33,518 bases of DNA from Granulicella sp. (GCA_003132145.1 PKWU01000059.1:1-33518), one strand, 5' to 3'. Numbered from the stretch's first letter, positions 1 through 7,068 are shown. The notes: generated by a model from the letters alone, not told the origin. Program-made: numbers and translations.

Positions 1-20
1 GTTATTTATGCGCAGGCCCT
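1..20. repeat. Left copy of a 20-bp inverted repeat at the window ends
   Basis: gttatttatgcgcaggccct is the exact reverse complement of the last 20 bases. Identity ends at base 21. It may be the terminal repeat of a mobile element where the assembled piece stops. Confidence 0.6.
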
Positions 21-223
21 AAAGACATATAACTTTAATAATAGATCGTCCGGCGATGGTGCCGGTCGCAAACGCGGATTCCATGGAAATACTTTTGCAT
101 CGGATCTTGCGCATTCGCATCTCATCTTTGAGAAGTTGCGACCCAGAACGCGGAGGAGTTGTAACCCAATATGCGGTTTGGAGTGCTCTGTGGCAGCTTG
201 CAACGCCATTAAACCGGCACAAC

Positions 224-229
224 TATAAT
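224..229 (+). promoter_or_regulatory. -10 promoter element for the peroxidase gene
   Basis: A perfect TATAAT lies 25 bp before the peroxidase start codon. The best -35 candidate (TTGCAA, 198-203) is 20 bp away, which is too far for a standard sigma-70 site, so only the -10 is claimed. The rest of 1-254 shows no convincing gene, only short overlapping frames without ribosome binding sites. Confidence 0.5.
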
Positions 230-254
230 CGTCGAGAACCTTCAGGAGAGAATT

Positions 255-818
255 ATGTCTACGCCCGTCTATGATCTTCCCGTTCATACCATCACTGGAG
301 AACTAACCTCGCTTGCGGCGTTTCGCGGCCATGTGCTGCTGGTGGTGAACGTCGCGTCCAAGTGCGGCCTGACGCCGCAGTACGACGCGCTGGAAAAGCT
401 CTATGAACAGTACAAGAAGAAAGGCCTCGCCGTGCTGGGCTTTCCGGCCAACGACTTCGCGGGACAGGAGCCGGGCACCAACGACGAGATTGCCACGTTC
501 TGCCGCGCGACCTTCGGGGTTAACTTTCCCATGTTTGCCAAGATCGCCGTCACCGGCCCCGCAACCGACCCGCTCTACCAGGCGCTGATTGCCGCCGAGC
601 CCAAGGCAACCGGTGCGACGCGCGATGCGTTCCGGGCGAAGCTGGCGGGATTTCTGGGCAAGACGGGCGCGACTCCAAACCCCGAGCCGGGAATCCTGTG
701 GAACTTCGAGAAGTTCCTCATCGACCGCACAGGTAAAGTGATTGCGCGCTTCTCGCCCGAGGTTGTGCCCGACGATCCGGCGGTTGTCGCCGCCATCGAA
801 GCTGCGCTGGCGAACTGA
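255..818 (+). CDS. Glutathione peroxidase family protein (thiol peroxidase)
   Basis: A 187-aa peroxide-reducing enzyme of the GPx/BtuE family. The active-site block NVASKCGLTPQY places the peroxidatic residue at Cys37 (cysteine, not selenocysteine). FPANDFAGQEPG supplies the conserved Gln71, and WNFEKFL supplies the Trp-Asn part of the catalytic set. A second cysteine, Cys83, lies 46 residues after Cys37, the spacing known for the resolving cysteine of thioredoxin-dependent GPx enzymes. I therefore infer that thioredoxin rather than glutathione is the reductant. No signal peptide is visible, so it should be cytoplasmic. The start is fixed by AGGAGAG at 244-250. It is probably monocistronic, with TATAAT at 224-229. 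A 14-bp tandem repeat begins at its stop codon. Confidence 0.93.
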   Translation: MSTPVYDLPVHTITGELTSLAAFRGHVLLVVNVASKCGLTPQYDALEKLYEQYKKKGLAVLGFPANDFAGQEPGTNDEIATFCRATFGVNFPMFAKIAVTGPATDPLYQALIAAEPKATGATRDAFRAKLAGFLGKTGATPNPEPGILWNFEKFLIDRTGKVIARFSPEVVPDDPAVVAAIEAALAN

Positions 819-867
819 TTCTGGCTGAACGATTCTGGCTGAACGATGCCGGCTGAACGATGCTGCC
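817..867 (+). repeat. 14-bp tandem repeat starting at the peroxidase stop codon
   Basis: The unit gattctggctgaac occurs at 817-830 and 831-844, a variant (gatgccggctgaac) at 845-858, and a partial fourth copy at 859-867. The first unit begins inside the TGA stop (816-818). Fourteen bases is twice seven, the period of the other stop-anchored repeats in this window. Confidence 0.85.
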
Positions 868-927
868 AGGGCCGCGCGCAAGAACCTGCGGTTCTGGCTT
901 AGCCATTGAAGCGATACACTTGAGGAA

Positions 928-2103
928 ATGCAGATGCTCTCTTCCTTGTTTTGCGGTAAGGCTGGCGAATTCAGGCGCGTGCTGCTGGGGCCGCTCGCGG
1001 CTTTCCTCGTTGTCTCGTCGCTGGGCGCCCAGACGCAAGCCCCGCAGACCACGATGACGATGGAGAATCGTGGAGCATCGCAGACGGGGACCGCATGGCC
1101 AACCGCGGATGGCGTCTACACAATCGAGAACTTCCGCTTTGGCAGCGGGGAGAGCTTGGCGCAGCTTCGGCTGCACTATCTGACGCTGGGAACACCGCAC
1201 CGCGATTCGTCGGGACACGTCGACAACGCGGTGCTGTTGCTGCACGGCACGGGCGGGAATGCCTCCTCGCTGTTGGCGCCGCAGTTCTCGGCTGTATTGT
1301 TCGGGCCGGGGCAGCCGCTGGATATCACGCGCTATTTCCTGATTCTGCCGGACGACATCGGACATGGCATCTCCAGCAAGCCTTCGGACAGCCTGCACAT
1401 GCGCTTTCCGAAGTATGACTACGACGATATGGTCGAGAGCCAGCACCAGATGCTGTTGGACGGGCTGCATGTCGATCATCTGCGGCTGGTCCTGGGGACG
1501 AGCATGGGATGCATGGAGTCGTTTGTGTGGGGCGAGACCTACCCCGGCTTCGCCGACGCATTGATGCCGCTGGCGTGCCTGCCGGTGCCGATTGCAGGGC
1601 GCAACCGCATGATGCGCTACATGGCGATCAAAGCGATTGAGGACGATCCGCAGTGGCATGGCGGAGAGTACACAACAGAGCCAGTGGAGGGCTTGCGTAC
1701 CGCGGCCGAGTTGACACTGGTGATGGGCTCGGCTCCGCTGTACATGCAGAAGATCGCGCCAACGAAGAAGGCGGCAGAAGATTTCATCGACGACTATCTT
1801 GCGAAACGGGTGAGCCCGCTCGATGCGAATGACATGATCTACCAGTGGGACGCGAGCAGAAACTACGATCCCAGCGCGCATCTGGACCGCATCCAGGTGC
1901 CCGTGATGTGGATCAACTCGGCGGACGACTACATCAATCCGCCCGAGCTTGGGATCGCCGAGAAATATGCTCCGAAGCTCGCACATGGGCGGTTTGTGCT
2001 GATTCCCATCTCCGACGCGACGCGCGGCCACGGGACGCATACCCAGGCGGCAGTGTGGAAGGGCTATCTGGTGGAGCTGCTGAAGGAATCAGCGAAGAAA
2101 TAG
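928..2103 (+). CDS. Secreted alpha/beta hydrolase, MetX (homoserine O-acetyltransferase)-like
   Basis: A 391-aa alpha/beta-hydrolase-fold protein. The oxyanion region is LLLHGTGG (104-110), the nucleophile elbow GTSMG gives Ser192, the acid is probably Asp334 in the NSADDYINPPE block, and the base is His368 in RGHGTH. This arrangement is that of the MetX-like acyltransferase/hydrolase branch. Unlike biosynthetic MetX, it starts with a positively charged, hydrophobic leader (about residues 16-35, ending near LGAQ), so it is probably exported. I doubt a role in methionine synthesis, and there are no met genes nearby. The substrate is unknown. GAGGA at 919-923 fits the ATG at 928; a second in-frame ATG at 934 is possible. 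It converges with the membrane-protein genes, 38 bp away. Confidence 0.82.
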   Translation: MQMLSSLFCGKAGEFRRVLLGPLAAFLVVSSLGAQTQAPQTTMTMENRGASQTGTAWPTADGVYTIENFRFGSGESLAQLRLHYLTLGTPHRDSSGHVDNAVLLLHGTGGNASSLLAPQFSAVLFGPGQPLDITRYFLILPDDIGHGISSKPSDSLHMRFPKYDYDDMVESQHQMLLDGLHVDHLRLVLGTSMGCMESFVWGETYPGFADALMPLACLPVPIAGRNRMMRYMAIKAIEDDPQWHGGEYTTEPVEGLRTAAELTLVMGSAPLYMQKIAPTKKAAEDFIDDYLAKRVSPLDANDMIYQWDASRNYDPSAHLDRIQVPVMWINSADDYINPPELGIAEKYAPKLAHGRFVLIPISDATRGHGTHTQAAVWKGYLVELLKESAKK

Positions 2104-2141
2104 CCGGACGGTAAGACGCGTTGACTATTCCTGCATCGATT

Positions 2142-2486
2142 TCATCGGCCGAGGAACAGGTCGCCGAAGGGCGGGAAGGTGAGCAGCAGGCCGAGGGCAA
2201 GGAAGAGGAAGGCGAAGGCGCTGACCCTGGCGAAGGCGAGGGTTTTGTTCCTCCAGCGCGCGGCGAGGACCGTCCAGCATATCAACCAGAGTGCAATCGC
2301 GACGCTGGTGACGCCGGAGAGCGGGCCAGTGGGGTGGTAGAAGTTCAGCGCGGCGGCGAGGCTTTTGGAGCCATCTGCGGCGACGGCGAGGACTCCGAGC
2401 AGGAAGCAGCCGATTCCGCAAGCGAGGACCGCGGCTGCGATGGGGCCGTTGGCGGGATTCTGTGGGACGAGCTTGATCTCGGTCAT
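2142..2486 (-). CDS. Small inner-membrane protein, last gene of a three-gene operon
   Basis: A 114-aa protein with three hydrophobic segments (about residues 15-37, 58-76 and 87-104). I do not recognise the family. The start codon overlaps the stop of the preceding gene in an ATGA arrangement (2483-2486), and a GGGGAG motif sits just upstream, so it is translationally coupled to its neighbour. That coupling is the best clue: the two membrane proteins probably act together. A longer open frame extends upstream over the neighbour, but the coupled start is far more likely. Confidence 0.75.
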   Translation of the reverse strand: MTEIKLVPQNPANGPIAAAVLACGIGCFLLGVLAVAADGSKSLAAALNFYHPTGPLSGVTSVAIALWLICWTVLAARWRNKTLAFARVSAFAFLFLALGLLLTFPPFGDLFLGR

Positions 2487-3073
2487 TTTGTGCTCCCCAT
2501 GAGTTGGTAGGATTGTCCTCCCTGGACGGGCGCTTTTTTGTTGATCATTGCTCCCCAGCCTCCGGCGATCATAGCTGCGAGAAATGCCACGGCGGCGAAT
2601 CCGAGGACGGTAGTGCGGACCGCCCGGTGAGCGTTCCACGCGGCGCGGTGTTTGAGAAGGACCCAGGCCACCATCGTGCCGGCCATCGGCGCGATCCAGG
2701 CTACATGCTCCTTCCACTCCATGCCGAAGTTGTGCCAGCCGGCGGTGGTGGGGTGCGACATCAGCAGCCGCTGCGGATAGAGTGCCAGGTCGGCTCCCGC
2801 CGGGGCTACAGCGCGGTACCACGGATAAACGATGGTTGCGCCGGAGAGCACGGCGGCCCAGCCAGCTGCGACCATCGCGATGAGATAGAGGGTTTGCCAG
2901 CGGGGCGCGGGTTGCGCAGGGCTGATACCTACTGCAATCCGGTCGGAATTGCTCCGGTCTGGATTGAATCGATCCAGCAGCAGGACGAGCGCGCCGAAGA
3001 GTGCCAGCAGAAAGAATCCGCCGAAGAGCATTCCGTGAATCATGGTCACAAGTTCACGCTGGGTAACTTCCAT
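2483..3073 (-). CDS. Four-helix inner-membrane protein with several histidines, unknown function
   Basis: A 196-aa protein with four likely transmembrane helices (about 12-33, 61-83, 123-140 and 153-173). Histidines lie in or near the membrane: His13 in helix 1, His107 and His114 in the loop, and His123 at the head of helix 3 (EWKEHVAW). Such a set could bind haem or a metal, but that is inference; no canonical cytochrome motif is present. The start is set by GGAGG a few bases upstream of the ATG at 3071-3073. It follows the outer-membrane-type gene with a 17-bp gap and overlaps the next gene by 4 bp, so the three form an operon. Confidence 0.78.
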   Translation of the reverse strand: MEVTQRELVTMIHGMLFGGFFLLALFGALVLLLDRFNPDRSNSDRIAVGISPAQPAPRWQTLYLIAMVAAGWAAVLSGATIVYPWYRAVAPAGADLALYPQRLLMSHPTTAGWHNFGMEWKEHVAWIAPMAGTMVAWVLLKHRAAWNAHRAVRTTVLGFAAVAFLAAMIAGGWGAMINKKAPVQGGQSYQLMGSTK

Positions 3074-3090
3074 CGCATCCTCCGTACCAT

Positions 3091-3996
3091 TTAATGCAGC
3101 CGCATCTTGGTCAGCGCAGCGAACATCTTGGAGCCTGTGCCGCGCGTCGGCTGGGCTGGATCGCCCTCGTCGCCTGCTCCGCCCGGACCCCAGGTCCAAT
3201 AGAGCGAGAGGTAGGTGTAAGTCTCGGGCTGCCCGTAGACACTGCGCCCGGCGGCGAAGAGCAGGTCGAAGCCGGGCTTGAACTCATAGATGCCGCCGAC
3301 GTCGAGCAGGGTGGAGGCGCGGGTGCTTATGGCGGCGGGGCCTTCGGCACCGTGGCCGTAGAGCTCGGCTCCGAGGGCGATTTTTTTGTTCATCTGGCGC
3401 TGGACGAGCAGGCCGGAGAAGGGAAAATCCTTGTAGCCGTTGCCATAGCCCGCGGCTGAGACGACGACTTCACCGCCTCCCCCGTAGCTGGTCCATTGGC
3501 GATCTTCGGGCCCCCAGGATTTCTGGAGCCAGAGGGGCATGCGATACCACATGCCTCCTACGCCTAGGGTCTTGGAAGCGTCGCCGCTGGGTAGCTCAAA
3601 GAAGGGAAAGATGCCAACCTCGGGGACGCGCTTGTTCTCTTTGATGAGGCGGACCTTTGCGCCGAGTTCGGTGTCTCCGAGGCCGTAGTACGTTGGGCCG
3701 TTGGGGATAAAAACTGCCCCGACGGGTAGGATCAGGTGGAGTTGCACGTTGGGGACGACTCCATAGTTGACCTCGTAGCTCGGGACGTTCAGCACCGTGC
3801 CGCCGGCGTTCTTGCCCGTGCTGTCGGAGAACTCGAAGGCGTACATCTCGAAGTGGCGGAAGGCGACCGGGTCGGGATCGTCGGTCTGGAAGGGAGGGCC
3901 GGCGTGGGCGCTTGTACTCGCGAAGAGCGCAATCAGGGCTGCGGTGAGTGCGGCGTTCAGGCGCGCCGATCGAAGGCTTGGGCGAGAGAAGATCAT
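3091..3996 (-). CDS. Secreted outer-membrane transporter-like protein (Phenol_MetA_deg-like)
   Basis: A 301-aa protein with a clear Sec signal peptide (hydrophobic 15-27, cleavage after AHA at about 32). The mature start GPPFQTDDPDPVAFRHFE is typical of the family often labelled putative transporter or MetA-pathway of phenol degradation (PF13557-like). The rest is rich in Gly and aromatic residues in alternating hydrophobic stretches, ending in YLSLYWTWG, consistent with an outer-membrane beta-barrel. It is the first gene of a minus-strand operon with two inner-membrane proteins. No strong Shine-Dalgarno precedes the ATG. It diverges from mnmA, with the 26-bp repeats in between. The substrate is unknown. 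Confidence 0.75.
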   Translation of the reverse strand: MIFSRPSLRSARLNAALTAALIALFASTSAHAGPPFQTDDPDPVAFRHFEMYAFEFSDSTGKNAGGTVLNVPSYEVNYGVVPNVQLHLILPVGAVFIPNGPTYYGLGDTELGAKVRLIKENKRVPEVGIFPFFELPSGDASKTLGVGGMWYRMPLWLQKSWGPEDRQWTSYGGGGEVVVSAAGYGNGYKDFPFSGLLVQRQMNKKIALGAELYGHGAEGPAAISTRASTLLDVGGIYEFKPGFDLLFAAGRSVYGQPETYTYLSLYWTWGPGGAGDEGDPAQPTRGTGSKMFAALTKMRLH

Positions 3997-4034
3997 CTGC
4001 TGGTTAGATTCCCGAATGCCGGACCGGGTGCGTT

Positions 4035-4112
4035 AAAGTTGCGATAAGAACTTGGCGAGTAAAGTTGCGATAATGAACTGAAGGGCAAAGTTGGGATAAT
4101 AGACGCTTGAAT
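4035..4112 (+). promoter_or_regulatory. Three 26-bp direct repeats, each with an extended -10-like element
   Basis: Copies start at 4035, 4061 and 4087, an exact period of 26 bp. Each begins AAAGTTG and contains TGNGATAAN: TGCGATAAG at 4040-4048, TGCGATAAT at 4066-4074 and TGGGATAAT at 4092-4100. TGN followed by a GATAAT-like hexamer is an extended -10 pattern. The last one ends 6 nt before the mnmA start. The array lies between divergent genes and could be stacked promoters or a repeated regulator site. Confidence 0.6.
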
Positions 4113-5243
4113 ACGATCACACAGCCCGAGACGATTGCCGTTGCCATGTCGGGAGGGGTGGATTCCTCCGCCGTCGCGGCGCTGTTGCGCGCCCAGGGGC
4201 ACACGCTGGTCGGCCTGACGCTGCAACTCTGGAACCAGCGGCGGCTGGCGGGGCACGAGGGAATGCCCGAGGCGGTGCAGGGGCGTTGCTGCTCCATCGA
4301 CGACGTGTACGACGCGCGCCGCGTGGCAGAGCATCTCGGCATTCCTTATTACCTCGTCAACCAGGAGGCGCGCTTCGAGGCCGAGGTGGTGCGACCGTTT
4401 GTGGACGAGTATCTGGCCGGGCGCACGCCGATTCCGTGCACGTTGTGCAACAACCACCTGAAGTTCGACGCGCTGCTGACAACGGCGCGGCAGATTGGCG
4501 CGGACCGCATCGCCACGGGGCACTACGCGCGCAATCGGTACGACGCGGCGCGCGGACGATGGATCCTGTCGCGGCCGGAGGACAAGACGAAGGACCAGAC
4601 GTATTTTCTCTTCGGGCTGACGCAGGAGCAGTTGTCGCGGACGCTGTTTCCGCTGGGCGAGATGCGGAAGCCCGCTGTGCGGCGGATGGCTGCAGACGCG
4701 GGGCTTGCGCTGGCGGAGAAGCCCGACTCGCAGGAGATATGCTTCATCCCCGGTGGCGACTACTCTGCCTTCCTCGCAGCGTATCTCGAAGAGCAGGGCG
4801 AGGCGTTGCCGGACTCTGCGGGCGAACTGGTGACGGCTGCGGGCGAGGTGCTGGGGCGGCACCAGGGGATTCACGGCTTCACCGTCGGACAGCGCAAGGG
4901 GCTCGGCGGCGCACTGGCGGTTGCGGCGAATTCAGGGCCGCGATATGTGCTGGCGATCCATCCCGACTCGCACCGCGTCACCGTAGGCGGCGGCGACGAG
5001 CTGATGTCGCGCGAGCTGCTGGCCGACCGGCTGAACTGGATTTCTGTGGCGCGGCTGGCGGGCGAGATGCGAGTGCGGGTGAAGATTCGCCATCGCCATG
5101 AGCCGGCCTGGGCGGCGTTGCGCGCGGACGGCGAGGACCGAGTGCGCGCGGTCTTCGATGCGCCGCAGCGCGCGATCACGCCGGGGCAGGCCGCGGTCTT
5201 CTACGATGGCGACGAGGTGGTGGGCGGTGGCTGGATCGTCTGA
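4107..5243 (+). CDS. mnmA: tRNA-specific 2-thiouridylase MnmA
   Basis: A 378-aa enzyme that thiolates U34 of Lys, Glu and Gln tRNAs in the cytoplasm, using ATP and sulfur relayed from a desulfurase. The PP-loop is SGGVDSS (15-21). The catalytic cysteines are Cys114 (CTLCNNHLKF) and Cys212 (SQEICFIPGGDY), matching the two essential cysteines of the family. The C-terminal half holds the GFTVGQRKGLGG tRNA-contact motif and beta-barrel. The only usable start is TTG at 4107: the first in-frame ATG (4146) lies inside the region immediately before the PP-loop. There is no Shine-Dalgarno, and a GATAAT hexamer ends 6 nt upstream, so the mRNA may be leaderless. Confidence 0.96.
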   Translation: MNTITQPETIAVAMSGGVDSSAVAALLRAQGHTLVGLTLQLWNQRRLAGHEGMPEAVQGRCCSIDDVYDARRVAEHLGIPYYLVNQEARFEAEVVRPFVDEYLAGRTPIPCTLCNNHLKFDALLTTARQIGADRIATGHYARNRYDAARGRWILSRPEDKTKDQTYFLFGLTQEQLSRTLFPLGEMRKPAVRRMAADAGLALAEKPDSQEICFIPGGDYSAFLAAYLEEQGEALPDSAGELVTAAGEVLGRHQGIHGFTVGQRKGLGGALAVAANSGPRYVLAIHPDSHRVTVGGGDELMSRELLADRLNWISVARLAGEMRVRVKIRHRHEPAWAALRADGEDRVRAVFDAPQRAITPGQAAVFYDGDEVVGGGWIV

Positions 5244-5296
5244 CAGAGTGTGCCGTTCGCGGTGTGCGCTGGTATAGTATTTCTCAAATATGTGTA

Positions 5297-5330
5297 GAGG
5301 GAAACCAAAGCTGCTGAGTGGCTTTCCCTC
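5297..5330. terminator. Hairpin between convergent mnmA and membrane-protein genes
   Basis: Perfect 8-bp arms (gagggaaa 5297-5304, tttccctc 5323-5330) are extended by two G-C pairs with a bulge. It lies 53 bp after mnmA and 90 bp after the end of the opposing gene. There is no clear T-run, so termination is inferred. The rest of the 177-bp gap shows nothing recognisable. Confidence 0.4.
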
Positions 5331-5420
5331 AAGAAAAACCTCCTCGCACAATTTGGCAAGGGGGCCAGTCTGGTTTTCCACAGGCATGGAATAAATCTGA
5401 CAAGGACTGTTAACGCAACA

Positions 5421-5654
5421 TCAATTTGGTAAAGTGTTGGCTTGTTCGCAATTTGCGATGCGTTTCTCTTTCAAACCAGAGATCTCAGCACACGTCCAAA
5501 CCCATAGAACAAGCAGAATTGCCCCTGAGATTATCTCCACCCCCATTGCCGCTATGGAAATCCATAGATTACGCATGCGGACATAGACGAAAATTGGCCA
5601 AATCCAGAGTGTCAGCTTGACAAGAGACAACGCATAAAACCGACTAGGAGCCAT
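5421..5654 (-). CDS. Small membrane protein next to an XRE regulator
   Basis: A 77-aa protein with two strongly hydrophobic helices (about residues 8-24 and 31-54) and a charged tail with KEKR. I do not recognise the family. An AGGGG-like ribosome site precedes the ATG at 5652-5654. It diverges from the XRE gene across a 95-bp gap with a 28-bp perfect dyad, so its expression is probably controlled by that regulator. The sequence here has visibly lower GC than the flanks, suggesting acquisition by transfer. A toxin-like or signalling role is possible, but nothing in the sequence proves it. Confidence 0.55.
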   Translation of the reverse strand: MAPSRFYALSLVKLTLWIWPIFVYVRMRNLWISIAAMGVEIISGAILLVLWVWTCAEISGLKEKRIANCEQANTLPN

Positions 5655-5695
5655 TTTCCCCTTTCTCTTATATATGACGCTATGATCTTACTGTA

Positions 5696-5723
5696 TCCAT
5701 TGTTCGATAAAACGAACAATGGA
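5696..5723. promoter_or_regulatory. 28-bp perfect dyad, probable operator
   Basis: Arms tccattgttcg (5696-5706) and cgaacaatgga (5713-5723) are perfect 11-bp inverted repeats around ATAAAA. The dyad lies between divergent genes, 27 bp before the XRE start and 42 bp before the membrane-protein start, where a dimeric HTH regulator would control both. Binding by the adjacent protein is inferred. Confidence 0.7.
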
Positions 5724-5749
5724 CACCAAAATACTATAAAAAATGGTGG

Positions 5750-5965
5750 ATGGCAATTTCGTTTCCTGTCCGCCTCGGCCGCCAGATCAGTAATTTGAGG
5801 GAAAAACGCGGCTTGTCCCAGACTCTGCTCGCCGATATGGCGCAGATTGGTCGGGCACATTTGTCGCAGATTGAGAATGGGGCGGTAGCGCCGAGAATTG
5901 ATACGATCCATGCCTTAGCGCAGGCTCTGGAGATAACGCTGGAAGAATTGCTTCGCGGACTCTAG
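5750..5965 (+). CDS. XRE-family helix-turn-helix regulator
   Basis: A 71-aa protein consisting of almost nothing but a Cro/C1-type HTH domain (about residues 8-66): LGRQISNLREKRGLSQTLLA, then HLSQIENGAVAPRIDTI and ALEITLEELL. It is a DNA-binding repressor or activator, probably dimeric, with no effector domain. An ATG three codons before the conserved region is used; the ribosome site is weak. The upstream dyad (5696-5723) and the divergent small membrane gene point to local autoregulation. Such minimal XRE proteins occur in mobile regions and with restriction or toxin systems, but no such partner is visible here. Confidence 0.85.
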   Translation: MAISFPVRLGRQISNLREKRGLSQTLLADMAQIGRAHLSQIENGAVAPRIDTIHALAQALEITLEELLRGL

Positions 5966-6024
5966 GTGAGCAAACCGGGCAATTACTCGACGGCTCAGAC
6001 ATGGTTCGCTAAACCTGACTCCAT

Positions 6025-6040
6025 TGCGGGAGTGCCCGCA
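6025..6040. terminator. Short GC hairpin after the XRE gene
   Basis: tgcggg (6025-6030) and cccgca (6035-6040) form a 6-bp stem with a 4-nt loop, 60 bp after the XRE stop. There is no T-run, so the role is uncertain. Confidence 0.3.
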
Positions 6041-6120
6041 GCATCTCCCCATGTATGCGAGAAATGCTCTAGAATCATTCAACCAATGAGGTTTATCTTG
6101 TCCCCTGCGATGTGCGACCA

Positions 6121-6606
6121 ATGAGATGTCCCTACTGCGGCTTCGCGCAGGACCGCGTGGTGGATTCGCGCGAGAGCAAAGAGGCGGACGCGATCCGTCG
6201 GCGGCGCGAGTGCGAGGGCTGCAACAAACGCTTCACCACCTACGAGCGCATCGACGAGATTCCGTACATGGTGGTGAAGAAGGACGGGCGGCGAGAGAAG
6301 TTCGATCGCCAGAAGGTGCTGAGCGGGCTGCTGCACGCCTGCGAGAAGCGGCCCGTGCCGGCGGCGGCGTTGGAGCGGATTGTGGACGAGACCGAGGCGT
6401 ATGTGGTCGATTCCGCGGAGCGCGAGCGCTCCACCAGCGCGGTGGGCGAGCTGATTATGTCGCGGCTGAAGGAGATCGACACGGTGGCCTACATCCGCTT
6501 CGCCAGCGTCTACCGCGACTTCAAGGACGTGCGCGAATTCAAGGCCGAGCTGGAAGAGCTGTTGGGCGGAAGAGATACGAAGAAGGCGAAAGGTCCAAAG
6601 GCCTAG
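6121..6606 (+). CDS. nrdR: Transcriptional repressor NrdR
   Basis: A 161-aa repressor of ribonucleotide reductase genes that senses ATP/dATP through an ATP-cone. The N-terminal zinc ribbon has Cys3-Cys6 and Cys31-Cys34 (MRCPYCG, CEGCNKRF), and the ATP-cone spans roughly 49-139, starting VVKKDGRREKFDRQK. The length matches the family (150-165 aa). The ATG at 6121 gives the conserved MRCP start; GTG at 6112 in the same frame is the alternative. Neither has a good Shine-Dalgarno. No nrd genes or NrdR boxes were seen in the window. Its TAG stop is the first triplet of a heptamer repeat array. Confidence 0.95.
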   Translation: MRCPYCGFAQDRVVDSRESKEADAIRRRRECEGCNKRFTTYERIDEIPYMVVKKDGRREKFDRQKVLSGLLHACEKRPVPAAALERIVDETEAYVVDSAERERSTSAVGELIMSRLKEIDTVAYIRFASVYRDFKDVREFKAELEELLGGRDTKKAKGPKA

Positions 6607-6641
6607 GTTCGAGGTTCAAGGTTCGAGGTTCAAGGTTCGAG
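6604..6641 (+). repeat. Heptamer array starting at the nrdR stop codon
   Basis: Five phased copies of NAGGTTC (TAGGTTC, GAGGTTC, AAGGTTC, GAGGTTC, AAGGTTC) and a degenerate sixth run from the first base of the TAG stop. Seen as 14-mers, aggttcgaggttca repeats perfectly at 6605-6618 and 6619-6632. Confidence 0.85.
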
Positions 6642-6718
6642 CGGCGCGAGGAAGAGATGGTCAAGGACCCATGCGATCTCGCTGATTCCGGCGATGGCGA
6701 CAGGGTAACGGAGGCGAT

Positions 6719-7021
6719 ATGAGCTTGCAGGTGTTGATGGTGATTCATTCACTGCCGCTGTGGTTTCTGATCTTCGCGCTCTTTCTGCCGCGGATTGCGC
6801 TCCTTCTGCTGTGGCTTGGCGGGCCGATTGCGCCGTTCCATCTGCATGGGATTGTGCCGCTGGTCTTCGCGATCCTGCTGCCGCGCGTGCTGGTTCTCTA
6901 TCTGATCTATCTGGATCAAGGGATCAGCCTGTGGTTTATCATTCATCTGGTGGTGGCGCTGATGGTGTGGGGCGGGTCGGGCAGCTACAGCGCGCGGCGA
7001 AGACATAGGAATGACTACTAA
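6719..7021 (+). CDS. Small multi-pass membrane protein, unknown function
   Basis: A 100-aa, very hydrophobic protein with about three membrane segments (residues 6-33, 43-64 and 68-86) and a basic tail (RRRHRN). I do not recognise a family. The ribosome site GGAGG (6710-6714) is strong and well spaced, which supports a real gene. It lies between nrdR and the lysine-pathway operon, 47 bp before asd; nothing links it to either function. Confidence 0.65.
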   Translation: MSLQVLMVIHSLPLWFLIFALFLPRIALLLLWLGGPIAPFHLHGIVPLVFAILLPRVLVLYLIYLDQGISLWFIIHLVVALMVWGGSGSYSARRRHRNDY

Positions 7022-7068
7022 GTCCGCTGAAGATGCACGTGGAAGCCGGGCACGGTATTCTAGAGGAT

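Noticed and set aside
6..287. Short minus-strand frames in the first 290 bp
   Set aside because: They overlap the peroxidase promoter and start, lack ribosome sites and resemble nothing known.
718..2040. A 440-codon frame antisense to the MetX-like hydrolase
   Set aside because: Arg/Gln/His-rich shadow of a well-supported gene on the other strand.
5373..5381. TTTTCCACA as a DnaA box
   Set aside because: One mismatch to the consensus, isolated and about 10 kb from dnaA, so chance is likely.
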